A stretch of DNA of 64,000 nucleotides from Pseudomonas pisciculturae. Lineage in GTDB: Bacteria > Pseudomonadota > Gammaproteobacteria > Pseudomonadales > Pseudomonadaceae. Under the pieces are notes generated by a model. The model was not told where the DNA came from, made no database searches, and saw nothing but the letters and a program-made list of their open reading frames with translations. The stretch spans positions 186,001 to 250,000 of the forward strand of contig NZ_JACVZE010000005.1 of NCBI RefSeq assembly GCF_015461805.1, written 5' to 3'. The position numbers and the translations under genes were made by a program. Below, in pieces: positions 8,441 to 17,172 of this stretch; the stretch's first letter is position 1, and every line of letters begins with the position of its first letter.

Positions 8441-10249
8441 ATGCCCCATGAAGGCAACCTGTTACAAGCAGCCGTGGTGTTTCTGCTCGCGGCCGTGCTC
8501 ACCGTGCCGCTGGCCAAGCGCCTGCAACTGGGTGCGGTGCTGGGCTATCTGTTCGCCGGGGTGATCATCGGCCCGTCGGTGCTGGGCCTGGTGGGCAACC
8601 CGCAAAGCGTGGCGCAGTTCTCGGAATTGGGTGTGGTGTTGTTGCTGTTCATCATCGGCCTGGAGCTGTCACCCAAACGCTTATGGGTGATGCGCAAGGC
8701 GGTGTTTGGCGTGGGCCTGGCCCAGGTGTTGCTCACCGGCCTGGTGATGGGCGTGGTGGCGTTGTGGCTGTTTGGCCAATCGTGGAACAGCGCCATCGTG
8801 CTGGGCCTGGGCCTGGCGTTGTCGTCCACCGCGTTTGGCCTGCAAAGCCTGGCCGAGCGCAAGGAACTGAACCAGCCCCATGGCCGCCTGGCCTTTGCGA
8901 TTTTGCTGTTCCAAGACATCGCCGCGATCCCCTTGATCGCGATGGTGCCGCTGCTGGCCGGCAGTGATCACCCCACCACTGAAGCCCAGGGCTTGCAGCA
9001 TGTGCTGCAAATCCTCGGCAGCATCGCCGTGGTAATCATCGGCGGGCGTTACCTGTTGAGGCCGGTGTTTCGCATCGTCGCCAAGACCGGGCTGCGGGAA
9101 GTGTCCACCGCCACCGCCTTGCTGGTGGTGATCGGCACGGCTTGGCTGATGGAACTGGTGGGTGTGTCCATGGCCCTCGGCGCCTTCCTGGCTGGCCTGC
9201 TACTGGCGGACTCGGAATACCGCCACGAACTCGAATCCCAGATCGAACCCTTCAAGGGCCTGCTGCTGGGCCTGTTCTTTATCAGCGTGGGCATGGGCGC
9301 CAACCTCAGCCTGTTGCTCAGCACGCCGCTGGTGGTGATCGGCCTGACGCTGCTGCTGATCGGCTTGAAGTTGCCCCTGCTGTACGCCGTGGGCCGTTTG
9401 GTGGGCGATCTCAATCGAGAAAGCGCCCTGCGCCTGGGCGTGGTGTTGGCGGCAGGCGGTGAATTTGCCTTTGTGGTGTTCAAGATCGGCCGCGATCAGG
9501 GCCTGTTCGAACCCCACCTCTATGACGTGCTGGTACTGACCATCACGTTGTCCATGGCGGTGACTCCACTGCTGTTGCTGGTGTGCCCGAAGCTGTTCAA
9601 GCCCAAGGTCAAGCCGGTGGAGATCCCCGAGGAATACCGCACCATCGAAAGCGATGCGCCCCGTGTGGTGATTGCCGGCATGGGCCGCATGGGCCAGATC
9701 GTCGCGCGTATCCTGCGGGCACAAAACATCTCGTTTATCGCCTTGGACACTTCGGTGGAAACCATTGAGCTGACCCGCAGTTTTGGCGGCATGCCAGTGT
9801 TCTATGGCGACCCGCAACGCCCCGAGATCCTGCACGCGGCCAAGGTAGACCAGGCCGAGTTTTTCGTGATCGCCATGGACGATCCGGAGATCAACATCAA
9901 GACCGCCGAACTGGTGCGCAACCTCTACCCCCACATGAAGATCATCGCCCGCGCCCGAAACCGCCAGCACGTGCACCGCCTGGTGGACGTCGACGCGTCA
10001 CCGGTGCGCGAAACCTTCTACTCCAGCCTGGAAATGAGCCGCCGCACCCTGGTAGGCCTCGGTTTAACCCAGGCCCAGGCCGATGCGCGCATCACCCGTT
10101 TCAAGAACCACGACCTGCAACTGCTGGCCGCCCAACACGCGGTGTACGACGATGCGGCCAAGGTGATGCAGTCCGCACAAGAAGCGCGTGCGGAACTGGC
10201 GAGGCTGTTTGAGATGGACCGACTTGAGGAAGAGTCCGACAAGGTGTGA
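8441..10249 (+). CDS. CPA2-family monovalent cation/proton antiporter (KefB/KefC-like)
   Basis: About 602 residues from the ATG at 8441 (GGAGTG ribosome site). Residues 1-380 form the membrane Na+/H+-exchanger domain with about twelve helices; LELSPKRLW, FQDIAAIPL and GVSMALGAFLAGLLLADSEY are the signature stretches of the KefB/KefC branch, including the ion-binding QD pair. Residues 405-520 are a cytoplasmic TrkA-N (RCK) NAD-binding domain (VVIAGMGRMGQIVARIL). KefC-type systems release potassium and acidify the cytoplasm when electrophiles accumulate, under glutathione control. No ancillary kefF/kefG oxidoreductase is next to it. Confidence 0.9.
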   Translation: MPHEGNLLQAAVVFLLAAVLTVPLAKRLQLGAVLGYLFAGVIIGPSVLGLVGNPQSVAQFSELGVVLLLFIIGLELSPKRLWVMRKAVFGVGLAQVLLTGLVMGVVALWLFGQSWNSAIVLGLGLALSSTAFGLQSLAERKELNQPHGRLAFAILLFQDIAAIPLIAMVPLLAGSDHPTTEAQGLQHVLQILGSIAVVIIGGRYLLRPVFRIVAKTGLREVSTATALLVVIGTAWLMELVGVSMALGAFLAGLLLADSEYRHELESQIEPFKGLLLGLFFISVGMGANLSLLLSTPLVVIGLTLLLIGLKLPLLYAVGRLVGDLNRESALRLGVVLAAGGEFAFVVFKIGRDQGLFEPHLYDVLVLTITLSMAVTPLLLLVCPKLFKPKVKPVEIPEEYRTIESDAPRVVIAGMGRMGQIVARILRAQNISFIALDTSVETIELTRSFGGMPVFYGDPQRPEILHAAKVDQAEFFVIAMDDPEINIKTAELVRNLYPHMKIIARARNRQHVHRLVDVDASPVRETFYSSLEMSRRTLVGLGLTQAQADARITRFKNHDLQLLAAQHAVYDDAAKVMQSAQEARAELARLFEMDRLEEESDKV

Positions 10250-10322
10250 GGCTACAGACGAACGATCTTGCGAATTTTCTGACAGAATGTGCCGCAATTT
10301 CGTTCATCCCTTGGAGCGCTTC

Positions 10323-10877
10323 ATGGCCACTTTCACCAAGACCGCTGCCCTGCTGGCCTTAGCGCTAACCGCCGGCAGCGTGTTTGCTGCGACTAAACCC
10401 ACAACGCAGACGATCTCCACCCTGGGCGGCAAATTTACCTTCGCCTTGCCCAAGGCCTACGCCGCCGACACCCTGCCGGTCAGTGCGGCCGAAGATGCCA
10501 GCGCCGCGACCCAGGGCACTTTGTATGCCAACAAAACCACGAAAAGTGTGGTTATCGTCGCCGAAACGGTGCGTACCGATGGGGTAGCCATCGGGGATAA
10601 CGATACCCAGTTCCTCGACGGCGCCGTGGCCGGTTTCGTCAAGGACCAGAGTGCTGCGCTGCCGGACTTCAAAAAACAAGGCGAGAAGAAACTGACGCTC
10701 AAGGGCCTGGGCCTGCGCCAAGTGGACAGCACCGCCACACAAGGCGGCGGCAAGACGCTGAACAGCACGTTCCTGGGCGGTTCGGGCAACCATATGCTAG
10801 TGATCCAAGCCATTTCCCGTGGGGATGATGCGAAGGGGCATGCTGCGTTGGTGAAGCAGATTACGAGCAGTAAATAA
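10323..10877 (+). CDS. Small periplasmic protein of unknown function
   Basis: A 184-residue protein with a clear signal peptide (residues 1-22, ending SVFAA). The mature part is alanine/threonine/lysine-rich with alternating strands (TISTLGGKFTFALPKAY, SVVIVAETVRTDG) and no catalytic motif that I recognise. GGAG eight bases before the ATG at 10323 decides the start; the frame is open further back into the antiporter gene but without supporting signals. It follows the antiporter in the same direction after 73 bases and may be co-transcribed. It is followed by a REPIN that separates it from the convergent esterase gene. Confidence 0.75.
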   Translation: MATFTKTAALLALALTAGSVFAATKPTTQTISTLGGKFTFALPKAYAADTLPVSAAEDASAATQGTLYANKTTKSVVIVAETVRTDGVAIGDNDTQFLDGAVAGFVKDQSAALPDFKKQGEKKLTLKGLGLRQVDSTATQGGGKTLNSTFLGGSGNHMLVIQAISRGDDAKGHAALVKQITSSK

Positions 10878-10904
10878 CCCAACCTCCCAAACAACACAAA
10901 AACC

Positions 10905-10997
10905 AATGTGGGAGCGGGCTTGCTCGCGAATGCGGTGTATCAGTCACACATGTACCGACTGACACTGCGCATTCGCGAGCAAGCCCGCTCCCACATT
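10905..10997. repeat. REPIN: two inverted REP sequences
   Basis: Perfect 30-bp inverted arms (10905-10934 and 10968-10997; core GTGGGAGCGGGCTTGC) flank a 33-bp spacer. This is the standard Pseudomonas REPIN, mobilised by RAYT transposases encoded elsewhere. It sits between two convergent genes, where the hairpin can protect both transcript ends. Confidence 0.9.
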
Positions 10998-11009
10998 TAT
11001 TAACCGTGC

Positions 11010-11729
11010 TCACTTCAAGCTGTTTTCCAGCCAGGCTTTCAAGTCCTGCACTTCGGCCTCACTGATGGTATGCGGCATCCCCACATACCCATGAAACTCA
11101 GGCTTCAACCCCAGCCCCTCCAACAACTCTTTCGCACGGGTGGCCGAAACATACGGCAGCGCCTGGTCCAAGGTGCCGTGGCCGATAAAGATCGCCAGTT
11201 TCTCCAGTGACGCATCCGCTTTCAACTCAGCCTTCAACACGGGCAATACACTGCCGCTCAACGCCGCAATCCCACGCACCAATGCAGGCTTACGCAACCC
11301 AAGCTCGTAGGACATGATCGCGCCCTGGCTGAATCCCACCAGGAACACTCGGTCACTTTGGGTGTGGTATTTGGTGGTGGCCTGGGTCACGAAGTCTTCG
11401 ATCAACCGGGCGCTTCGTTGCAGGTCTGGCGTCTCGCCGTTGTATTCGTCTTCACCTGAGGTCTTGGTAAACCAGCGATAACCGCTGGAACCCACTGGCA
11501 TTGGCGCCCGCACCGACAAGTAGGTCCAGGTGGGCGGCAACGCGTCCTTGATGCCAAACAGGTCTTGCTCGTTGCTGCCGAACCCATGCAGGAAAATCAC
11601 CAACGGCTCGTTGCGCGCATCGTCCTGAGTCTGCTCAAGGTACGACAGCGGCAAATCAGTGCGCAGCACATCATTGGCATGAGCGACGCCGGCGATCAGC
11701 GCCAGCGCCAGGGCAAACAGCTTTAGCAT
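11010..11729 (-). CDS. Exported phospholipase/carboxylesterase-type alpha/beta hydrolase
   Basis: A 239-residue protein with an 18-residue signal peptide (MLKLFALALALIAGVAHA). The hydrolase fold shows the oxyanion segment VIFLHGFGSNEQDLFG, nucleophile elbow VGFSQGAIMS (Ser), acid in IGHGTLDQALP and catalytic His in YVGMPHTIS, as in the Abhydrolase_2 (carboxylesterase/lysophospholipase) family. It should act on short acyl esters in the periplasm. It lies 11 bases downstream of cobF in the same direction, but the products have no evident link. Confidence 0.85.
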   Translation of the reverse strand: MLKLFALALALIAGVAHANDVLRTDLPLSYLEQTQDDARNEPLVIFLHGFGSNEQDLFGIKDALPPTWTYLSVRAPMPVGSSGYRWFTKTSGEDEYNGETPDLQRSARLIEDFVTQATTKYHTQSDRVFLVGFSQGAIMSYELGLRKPALVRGIAALSGSVLPVLKAELKADASLEKLAIFIGHGTLDQALPYVSATRAKELLEGLGLKPEFHGYVGMPHTISEAEVQDLKAWLENSLK

Positions 11730-11740
11730 GAGACGGTACC

Positions 11741-12496
11741 TCAGGGTTTGCGCAGCAGATAGGTGTCCATGATCCAGCCATTTTCCAGGCGCGCGGCCTT
11801 GCGCACCCGCTCGATTTCCCCTGCTACTTCAGCCACTTTACCGCTGATGAGAATCTCGTCCGGCGTGCCCAGGTAGGCGCCCCAGTAAATATCAAGATCC
11901 TGATCGGCCACCGTGCGATAGGAATCTTCGGCATCAAGCATCACCACCAACGTATCAGCATCACTCGCCTGCCCCGCCGCCAAACGGCGCCCGGTGGTGA
12001 TTTCGATGGAGCGGCCGATGCGGTTCAGCGGCACTTTGTGCTGGGCCGCCAGGGCCTGCACGCTGGTAATGCCAGGGATCACTTCGAATTCAAAGTCGCT
12101 ACGGCCACTGGCCAGAATTGCCTGCAGAATGCGAATGGTGCTGTCGTACAGCGCCGGGTCACCCCAGGCCAGGAATGCGCCTACTTCACCGTCGGCCATT
12201 TCTTCGTTGATCATGCGCTCGAAGGTGTGTTGCTTGTCGCGGTTCAGGTCCTGCACCGCGGTGGTGTAGTCGATATCGCCGCGCACACGCTCGGGGCAGT
12301 CGGCCTCGACGAAGCGGTAGCCGGGCTCGGTGATATAGGTTTCGCAGATCTCGCGACGCAGGTCGATCAGCTTGTCTTTGCTCTGGCCCTTGTCCATCAG
12401 GAAAAACACGTCGGTGCGGTTCAGCGCCTTCACGGCCTGCATCGTGATGTAGTCAGGGTTGCCGGCGCCAATGCCGATGATCAGGATGCGTTTCAT
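11741..12496 (-). CDS. cobF: Precorrin-6A synthase (deacetylating), CobF
   Basis: A 251-residue tetrapyrrole methylase. The N-terminal ILIIGIGAGNPDYITMQA and the AFLAWGDPALYDSTIRIL segment (the methylase GDP motif) are typical of CobF, as are EVIPGITSVQALAAQHKVPLN and the final GWIMDTYLLRKP. CobF methylates precorrin-5 at C1 with SAM and releases the acetyl group in the aerobic cobalamin pathway. The rest of the cobalamin genes are not in this window. Its ATG overlaps the stop of the histidine-phosphatase-like gene by four bases, so the two are coupled. Confidence 0.92.
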   Translation of the reverse strand: MKRILIIGIGAGNPDYITMQAVKALNRTDVFFLMDKGQSKDKLIDLRREICETYITEPGYRFVEADCPERVRGDIDYTTAVQDLNRDKQHTFERMINEEMADGEVGAFLAWGDPALYDSTIRILQAILASGRSDFEFEVIPGITSVQALAAQHKVPLNRIGRSIEITTGRRLAAGQASDADTLVVMLDAEDSYRTVADQDLDIYWGAYLGTPDEILISGKVAEVAGEIERVRKAARLENGWIMDTYLLRKP

Positions 12497-13080
12497 GGGT
12501 TGCTCTCATTGCGGGGCGTGGATTTTGCCATGTGCGTTTCCAAGCGCAAGCGCCAGACGCTGTTGAAACGCAGCTCGATGGTCGACAGCGGCTCAACATC
12601 GATCAGATAAAACATCGCCACCGGGGACTGCATGACGTACAGCAGTGCAGCGCGAATCACAAAGGGATGGGTGATGGCCACCACATGACCGGGCTGAGCT
12701 TCAAGGGACTTCATCCACTGCCCAACCCGGGTGCATACCTGTTCCACCGACTCACCGCCATGGGGTGCACTGGTGCTGTCGGTGAGCCAGGTATTCAACG
12801 GGACGCTATCGAGCTGGCCTATGTCCTGGCCCCTCCAGCGTCCCACATCAATATCGCGCAGCGCGGGCTCGATGACGCTATCGTCACCGAACAAACCTGC
12901 CGTCTGCCGCGCTCTGGCCTCCGGGCCGCACAGCAGGCGCCCGCTTTTCTTATAGCGGCCAACCAGGGACAGCGCCTCGCCTTGCCAATCCATCGCCACC
13001 GATTCGTCATCGGGAAAGCGCCCCTGTTTCTGCAAAGGGGTGACGGCATGGCAGATCAGTGTCAAACGGGTAGCGAGCAT
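12493..13080 (-). CDS. Histidine-phosphatase superfamily protein with altered RHG motif
   Basis: About 195 residues from the ATG at 13080; the longer frame depends on a TTG. The layout is that of phosphoglycerate-mutase-like phosphatases: an N-terminal beta strand with the catalytic His (LTLICHAVTP), a GPEARARQTAGLF segment, LRDIDVGRWRGQDI, the acidic HGGESVEQVCTRV and the second His in VVAITHPFVIRAAL. The normally invariant Arg-His-Gly is Cys-His-Ala here, so phosphatase activity is doubtful. It is coupled to cobF; alpha-ribazole phosphatase (CobC) is from this family, which suggests but does not prove a link to cobalamin synthesis. Confidence 0.75.
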   Translation of the reverse strand: MLATRLTLICHAVTPLQKQGRFPDDESVAMDWQGEALSLVGRYKKSGRLLCGPEARARQTAGLFGDDSVIEPALRDIDVGRWRGQDIGQLDSVPLNTWLTDSTSAPHGGESVEQVCTRVGQWMKSLEAQPGHVVAITHPFVIRAALLYVMQSPVAMFYLIDVEPLSTIELRFNSVWRLRLETHMAKSTPRNESNP

Positions 13081-13127
13081 TGCCGGAGTCTTCAACTTGA
13101 AGCGTGAGGGCTTCAAGACTGGCGCAG

Positions 13128-13676
13128 TTACCCCGGTAGTGCAACGCCTTGCGCCAAGTAGAGCACCTGGTAACCGATCCCGGGATGCTCAGGGGCCAGC
13201 GCCTTGGCAGACAAGGTGACACGAACCAGACGCCAAGCCTGCACGTCCAGCGCCAGGAACACGGCGAATGCATCGCTGTTATCTGCCAACTGCCGATTGC
13301 GCTGTTTTTCCTGCGCCACTATCGCCGCCCGATCCGCCCCTGGCTCGATCGGCCACTCCTCGCGGTACAGGCTCAACGCTGTGGGCGCCGGCCCACGCTG
13401 CACATCCAGCGGCAGCCAGCTCTCGATATGCGGGCGACCAAAGCTGTCGAGCACCTTCTGAAAACGTTCCCCCAGTAAAAAGTCGGCGGCCTGCAACGGG
13501 TCGGCCCACAGGTACAGCGACGAATACACGTTACCCCCACGCTCCTGGGCGATAAACGCCTTGAACAGCAAGCCTGCGGTGTGATCCCACAACGGCCCCA
13601 ATTGCCCGGCTCGACGACGAATCACACCCATGTCGTAGTCGGCAGGCAAGCGGTGTGAATACTGTTTGGCGAACAT
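13128..13676 (-). CDS. DUF4865 family protein
   Basis: About 182 residues from the ATG at 13676, which has AGGAG eight bases upstream. The start MFAKQYSHRLPADYDMGVIRR and the segments GLLFKAFIAQERG and YSSLYLWADPLQAADFLLG are those of DUF4865, a family without known function that usually sits next to a LysR regulator. No signal peptide or membrane segment is seen. It is divergent from the LysR gene at 13770, its probable regulator, with 93 bases between starts. Confidence 0.8.
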   Translation of the reverse strand: MFAKQYSHRLPADYDMGVIRRRAGQLGPLWDHTAGLLFKAFIAQERGGNVYSSLYLWADPLQAADFLLGERFQKVLDSFGRPHIESWLPLDVQRGPAPTALSLYREEWPIEPGADRAAIVAQEKQRNRQLADNSDAFAVFLALDVQAWRLVRVTLSAKALAPEHPGIGYQVLYLAQGVALPG

Positions 13677-13769
13677 AAAAAAGCTCCTGTGCAAGATGAG
13701 CGTCCAGCTTGCGCAGCGGCTATGATTTCAACAAGATATGGCCTGATATATATGCGATAAGGATTGGAT

Positions 13770-14636
13770 ATGACTGATGCGCCCAGGCCCTTGGATATCG
13801 ATACCGTGCAGGCCTTCGTCCTGGTGGCTGATTTCGCCAGTTTCACCCGTGCGGCCCAAGCGCTTGATACTTCCCAGGCCGCCATTAGCCTCAAGCTCAA
13901 GCGTCTGGAAGAACGCCTGGGTTATCGCTTGCTGGAGCGCACACCACGGCATGTGCGGCTATCGCCCCAGGGTGAGCACTTCATCGTCGCCGCCCGCGCG
14001 CTGCTCAATGCCCATGAACGCGCCCTGGGCGATATGGGTAGCCATGCACCCCGCCGCCTGGTGATCGGCATCAGCGACCACGTGGCCGGGCCAGACCTAC
14101 CGCTGTGGCTCAGCCGCCTCGCGGCCTACGACCCGCTGGTGATTCTTGAAGTGCGCATCGCCTCATCGCGCGACCTGGTGGCCGCCTTCGACCGCAATGA
14201 ACTGGACGCCGTGATCGTGCGCAACGAGGGCGACCGCCAGGACGGCGAAGTGTTGGTAGTGGAACGCTTTGGCTGGTTCGCATCGCCCAACTGGCAACAC
14301 ACACCGGGTACTGCGCTGCGCATGGCAACCATGGCCGCGCCCTGTGGAGTTAGGCATTTGGCCACACGAGCGCTGGATGACGCCCACATCGACTGGACCG
14401 AAGTGTTTGTCGGTGGCGGCGTCATGGCGGTGGGTGCGGCAGTCAGCGCCGGGCTGGGAGTCGCTGCCCTCGCCCACCGTGTGGCGCCGCCGGGGTCTGT
14501 GGAGGTCAGCGAGCAGCATGGCCTGCCGCCCTTGCCGGTGAGTGAGGTGGTGCTTTACAGCCGCATCAGCGATGCGCGCTCGCGGGAGACATTGCGCGCG
14601 TTGAGTGCAACGTTTCGGGGAGTGTTGCAACGCTGA
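13770..14636 (+). CDS. LysR-family transcriptional regulator
   Basis: About 288 residues from the ATG at 13770 (AAGGAT upstream). Residues 8-67 are the DNA-binding domain (DFASFTRAAQALDTSQAAISLKL in its first part), followed by a LysR effector domain with GGGVMAVGAAVSAGLGVAAL near the end. It is divergent from the DUF4865 gene, a pairing that recurs in proteobacteria, so it probably controls that gene. The effector is unknown. Confidence 0.87.
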   Translation: MTDAPRPLDIDTVQAFVLVADFASFTRAAQALDTSQAAISLKLKRLEERLGYRLLERTPRHVRLSPQGEHFIVAARALLNAHERALGDMGSHAPRRLVIGISDHVAGPDLPLWLSRLAAYDPLVILEVRIASSRDLVAAFDRNELDAVIVRNEGDRQDGEVLVVERFGWFASPNWQHTPGTALRMATMAAPCGVRHLATRALDDAHIDWTEVFVGGGVMAVGAAVSAGLGVAALAHRVAPPGSVEVSEQHGLPPLPVSEVVLYSRISDARSRETLRALSATFRGVLQR

Positions 14637-14654
14637 GGCATACCGAATGGGTGG

Positions 14655-14674
14655 GTACACCGCCGCTCCCACAT
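14655..14674. repeat. Remnant of a REP element
   Basis: ACCGCCGCTCCCACA matches the end of the right arm of the REPIN near 25.38 kb, but its partner is missing here. It is a decayed single REP between two genes that end towards each other. Confidence 0.4.
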
Positions 14675-14717
14675 GTTGAACTGTGTTCGGCAAATAATTT
14701 CGGTTGGTCAGCCCATC

Positions 14718-15689
14718 TCAATCAAACCAGTCGCGCCGCCCCTCAAACGTGCTGACGATCAACTCCACAATCATCTGCACCGCTTCGGCATGCTGCACCT
14801 GGGCATTCACCGCCAGCCACACCTGGCGCTGCATGCGCTCGGCCAGCAACCCCGGCAGCGCCACCAGGCCACGGTCAAAACTGCTCATATAGTGCGGCAG
14901 CAAACCGATGCAAGCCCCGCACCGAATCATCTCCAGCATCAGCGAATAGGCATGCACTTGCACCACGGCAGCCACGCGTTGCTCTATCACTTGATTCCAG
15001 GGCTTTAAGGCATTGACCTGGGCATCGGGCTGCCATTGCACCAGCATGTAGTCGTCCAGGTCGCCCACGCTGTCCGGGCGGGTGATCAGCCGTGAGTAGC
15101 GTTTGGCGATATGCGGCAGGTATTCCAGGCGCGCCAGGGCTCTGGGCGGCTGTGTCGCGAAGCTCGGGCCTGGGCTGTCGGCGTCCGCCAGCCATAGCAC
15201 CACGTCCACTTCCACCGCTTGCGCAGACAAGTGACTGTCGAGGGAGATGATTTCCAAGCGCACGCTGGCGTTGCGACGCAACAAGGCAATCAAATCGCGA
15301 CCCAGAATGTCATGCAGGATCGGCTCGGCCACCGCCAGGCGGATCAGCGGTTGCTCAACCACTGGCAAGCGCCGCTCATGGGCCAGGGCGATCAGTTGTG
15401 CCTGAAGTTGCAGGCCGTCGCGACTGAGCACCAGGCCCGTGCCCTGGTGGGTGAACAGCGAATGACGCAGGTGTACTTCCAACTGCGCCAGACGCTTGCG
15501 CAACAGCGTCGCCTTGATATTCAAGCTGCGCGCCGCCTGCATGAAACAGCCGCAGCGCGCACTCACCAGAAAGTAGCGCGCCACCTCCGGGTCGATCTCT
15601 TGTGCCAAGGCCAGCCAGCTGTCGCGGGCTTCGCCCGGGGCACTGTAAGCAGCGGCTCCGTGGGGGGCAGACGGTTCTAGAAATGCCAT
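14718..15689 (-). CDS. LysR-like regulator at the end of the Pdt/TonB cluster
   Basis: A 323-residue protein with an N-terminal helix-turn-helix (residues 35-90: ARYFLVSARCGCFMQAARSL, then KATLLRKRLAQLEVHL) and a LysR-type effector domain in which IRLAVAEPILHDIL begins the first lobe. The DNA-binding part is more divergent from ordinary LysR proteins than the other two in the window. It follows the isomerase gene in the same direction after 51 bases and is the last gene of the long minus-strand cluster. By my recollection of P. aeruginosa, a LysR gene (PA0701) ends the equivalent locus. Its targets are not known. Confidence 0.75.
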   Translation of the reverse strand: MAFLEPSAPHGAAAYSAPGEARDSWLALAQEIDPEVARYFLVSARCGCFMQAARSLNIKATLLRKRLAQLEVHLRHSLFTHQGTGLVLSRDGLQLQAQLIALAHERRLPVVEQPLIRLAVAEPILHDILGRDLIALLRRNASVRLEIISLDSHLSAQAVEVDVVLWLADADSPGPSFATQPPRALARLEYLPHIAKRYSRLITRPDSVGDLDDYMLVQWQPDAQVNALKPWNQVIEQRVAAVVQVHAYSLMLEMIRCGACIGLLPHYMSSFDRGLVALPGLLAERMQRQVWLAVNAQVQHAEAVQMIVELIVSTFEGRRDWFD

Positions 15690-15740
15690 GAGAGACTCCC
15701 TGTCTTGTTGGTCTGTGCATCCAATGCGGGTTGTCGCGTA

Positions 15741-16682
15741 TTACTCCAGCACCTTGTTCAACTCGGCACCGTCGATGCTCAACGTGGCCGTATTGAGCAT
15801 GCCTTCCAGGTAGGCCTTGGCGATCTGTTCCTGGCGCTGGTCACGCAAGGCCTGGGTGAGGCGTTCGCGCAACTCATCCAGGGTCGCGGTGCGCGCCGGT
15901 TGTTGGCCGGTCAGCTTGAGCACATGGAACCCGGCGGCGCTTTGCACCACGTCTGAAACGGCACCGACCTTGAGGCGCGAGACGGCGCCGCGCACCTCCG
16001 GCACCAGTTGCTGTAGTGGCTGCATACCCGAATCCCCGCCTCGGGCAGCCGTCTGCGGGTCTTGGGAAAACTGCGTAGCCAAGGCAGCAAAATCACCCGG
16101 TGCAGCCTGGGTGCGACGGCTCAGCTCCTGAGCCTGACGGCGCACGGCATCAACACTCTGCGGGTCGTTGACCGCAAGAAAAATCTGGCTCACCCGGTAC
16201 AACGGCGGCGTCACCCACTGCGCCTTGCCGCTGTCGTAGGCTTGCTGCAACTCGGCCGCGCTGGGGTAATCCGCCGGTACTTGACTGACCGACAGCATGT
16301 AGTCACGGAACACAATCTGCTCGGCGGCGGCGCGGGTTTGTTGCTCCACCTCCGGGCGTTGGCGCCAGCCTTGGGCGTCGGCCTGTTCCAGCACTGCCTT
16401 TTGCGCCAAGCGTGAGCGAATCCACGTCTCCAGCGCGCCACGGTTGCCACGCAATTGCTCGCGGGACTCGGCCGGCAGGCTGGCCAGCACGGTCTTGAGT
16501 TCCGGCAGGTCGATTTGCTGATTGCCCAAGCGTGCCACCGCCGGCCCCATCGGTTGCGGGGTGAGCACGGGTGCCGGCTGCTGCGCCGCCACCGGGTCGC
16601 TGCCCGGTCGCAGGCTCAAGCCCACCGCCACTACCAGCAAGGCCAGCGCACCCGCGCCGACCATCAGGGTTGGTTTTTTCAC
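15741..16682 (-). CDS. Membrane-anchored peptidyl-prolyl isomerase (parvulin/PpiC type)
   Basis: A 313-residue protein with an N-terminal uncleaved signal/anchor (KKPTLMVGAGALALLVVAVG), a SurA/PpiD-like alpha-helical chaperone region (residues 45-150) and a parvulin rotamase domain (about 155-265: YRVSQIFLAVNDP, GDFAALATQFSQDP, ARGGDSGM, AAGFHVLKL). Such proteins help outer-membrane or secreted proteins fold in the periplasm. Translation starts at a GTG that overlaps the previous stop (GTGA), so it is coupled to the YbjN gene. In this operon its likely clients are the TpsB transporter, the porin or the giant exoprotein; that is inference. Confidence 0.85.
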   Translation of the reverse strand: MKKPTLMVGAGALALLVVAVGLSLRPGSDPVAAQQPAPVLTPQPMGPAVARLGNQQIDLPELKTVLASLPAESREQLRGNRGALETWIRSRLAQKAVLEQADAQGWRQRPEVEQQTRAAAEQIVFRDYMLSVSQVPADYPSAAELQQAYDSGKAQWVTPPLYRVSQIFLAVNDPQSVDAVRRQAQELSRRTQAAPGDFAALATQFSQDPQTAARGGDSGMQPLQQLVPEVRGAVSRLKVGAVSDVVQSAAGFHVLKLTGQQPARTATLDELRERLTQALRDQRQEQIAKAYLEGMLNTATLSIDGAELNKVLE

Positions 16683-17152
16683 AGTACAGGTGCCTCTTCG
16701 CCAACCGCCTCAACGCCCGCCTGTGCCTGCAACTGCGCGGCTTGCTGGCTGTATTCACGCAGGTACACGATGAACTCCTGCAACAGGCGGTCCCACAGTT
16801 CGAGCTGGCTGCGCAGGTGAGTGGCGCCGACGCCGGCCACCACCACGTCCATTTCCATCAACAGGAATTCACCCTGCACCGACAACCGCGCAAAACGGCG
16901 TGAGGCGTTCCAGACCTGAGCCAGCCCTTCGGGCAACTCGCCCTGAATACGCAGCGCGCAGCTGTAGGTGAAGTCCACATAGCTGCCCTGCTCTGCCGCC
17001 GGGTTGCCGAAACGTACGGCAAAACCAATGCCCTGGCTGGCGCTGAGCAATTGCACGATGCCGTTCTGCTCAGTCTGGTTGACCCGGTAACCGGCCTCTT
17101 GAAGCAATTCGGTGAGGCTCTGGATGGTAACGCTGGCGATCAATTCGCTCAT
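16679..17152 (-). CDS. YbjN-domain protein
   Basis: A 157-residue soluble protein without signal peptide, with the fold of YbjN and related type III-chaperone-like proteins: LTELLQEAGYRVNQTEQNG, then QGIGFAVRFGNPAAEQGSYVDFTYSC, and WNASRRFARLSVQGEFLLMEMDVVV. YbjN-domain proteins have no firm biochemical role; the fold is that of small secretion chaperones, so a chaperone for one of the exported proteins of the cluster is possible. The gene lies 20 bases after the coiled-coil gene and overlaps the isomerase start. Confidence 0.75.
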   Translation of the reverse strand: MSELIASVTIQSLTELLQEAGYRVNQTEQNGIVQLLSASQGIGFAVRFGNPAAEQGSYVDFTYSCALRIQGELPEGLAQVWNASRRFARLSVQGEFLLMEMDVVVAGVGATHLRSQLELWDRLLQEFIVYLREYSQQAAQLQAQAGVEAVGEEAPVL

Positions 17153-17172
17153 GGTGATCTCTTCCGTGTCTA

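Noticed and set aside
11010..12496. A functional link between the secreted esterase and cobF
   Set aside because: They are close and co-directional, but there is no overlap and nothing in the esterase suggests a cobalamin role; proximity alone is not enough.
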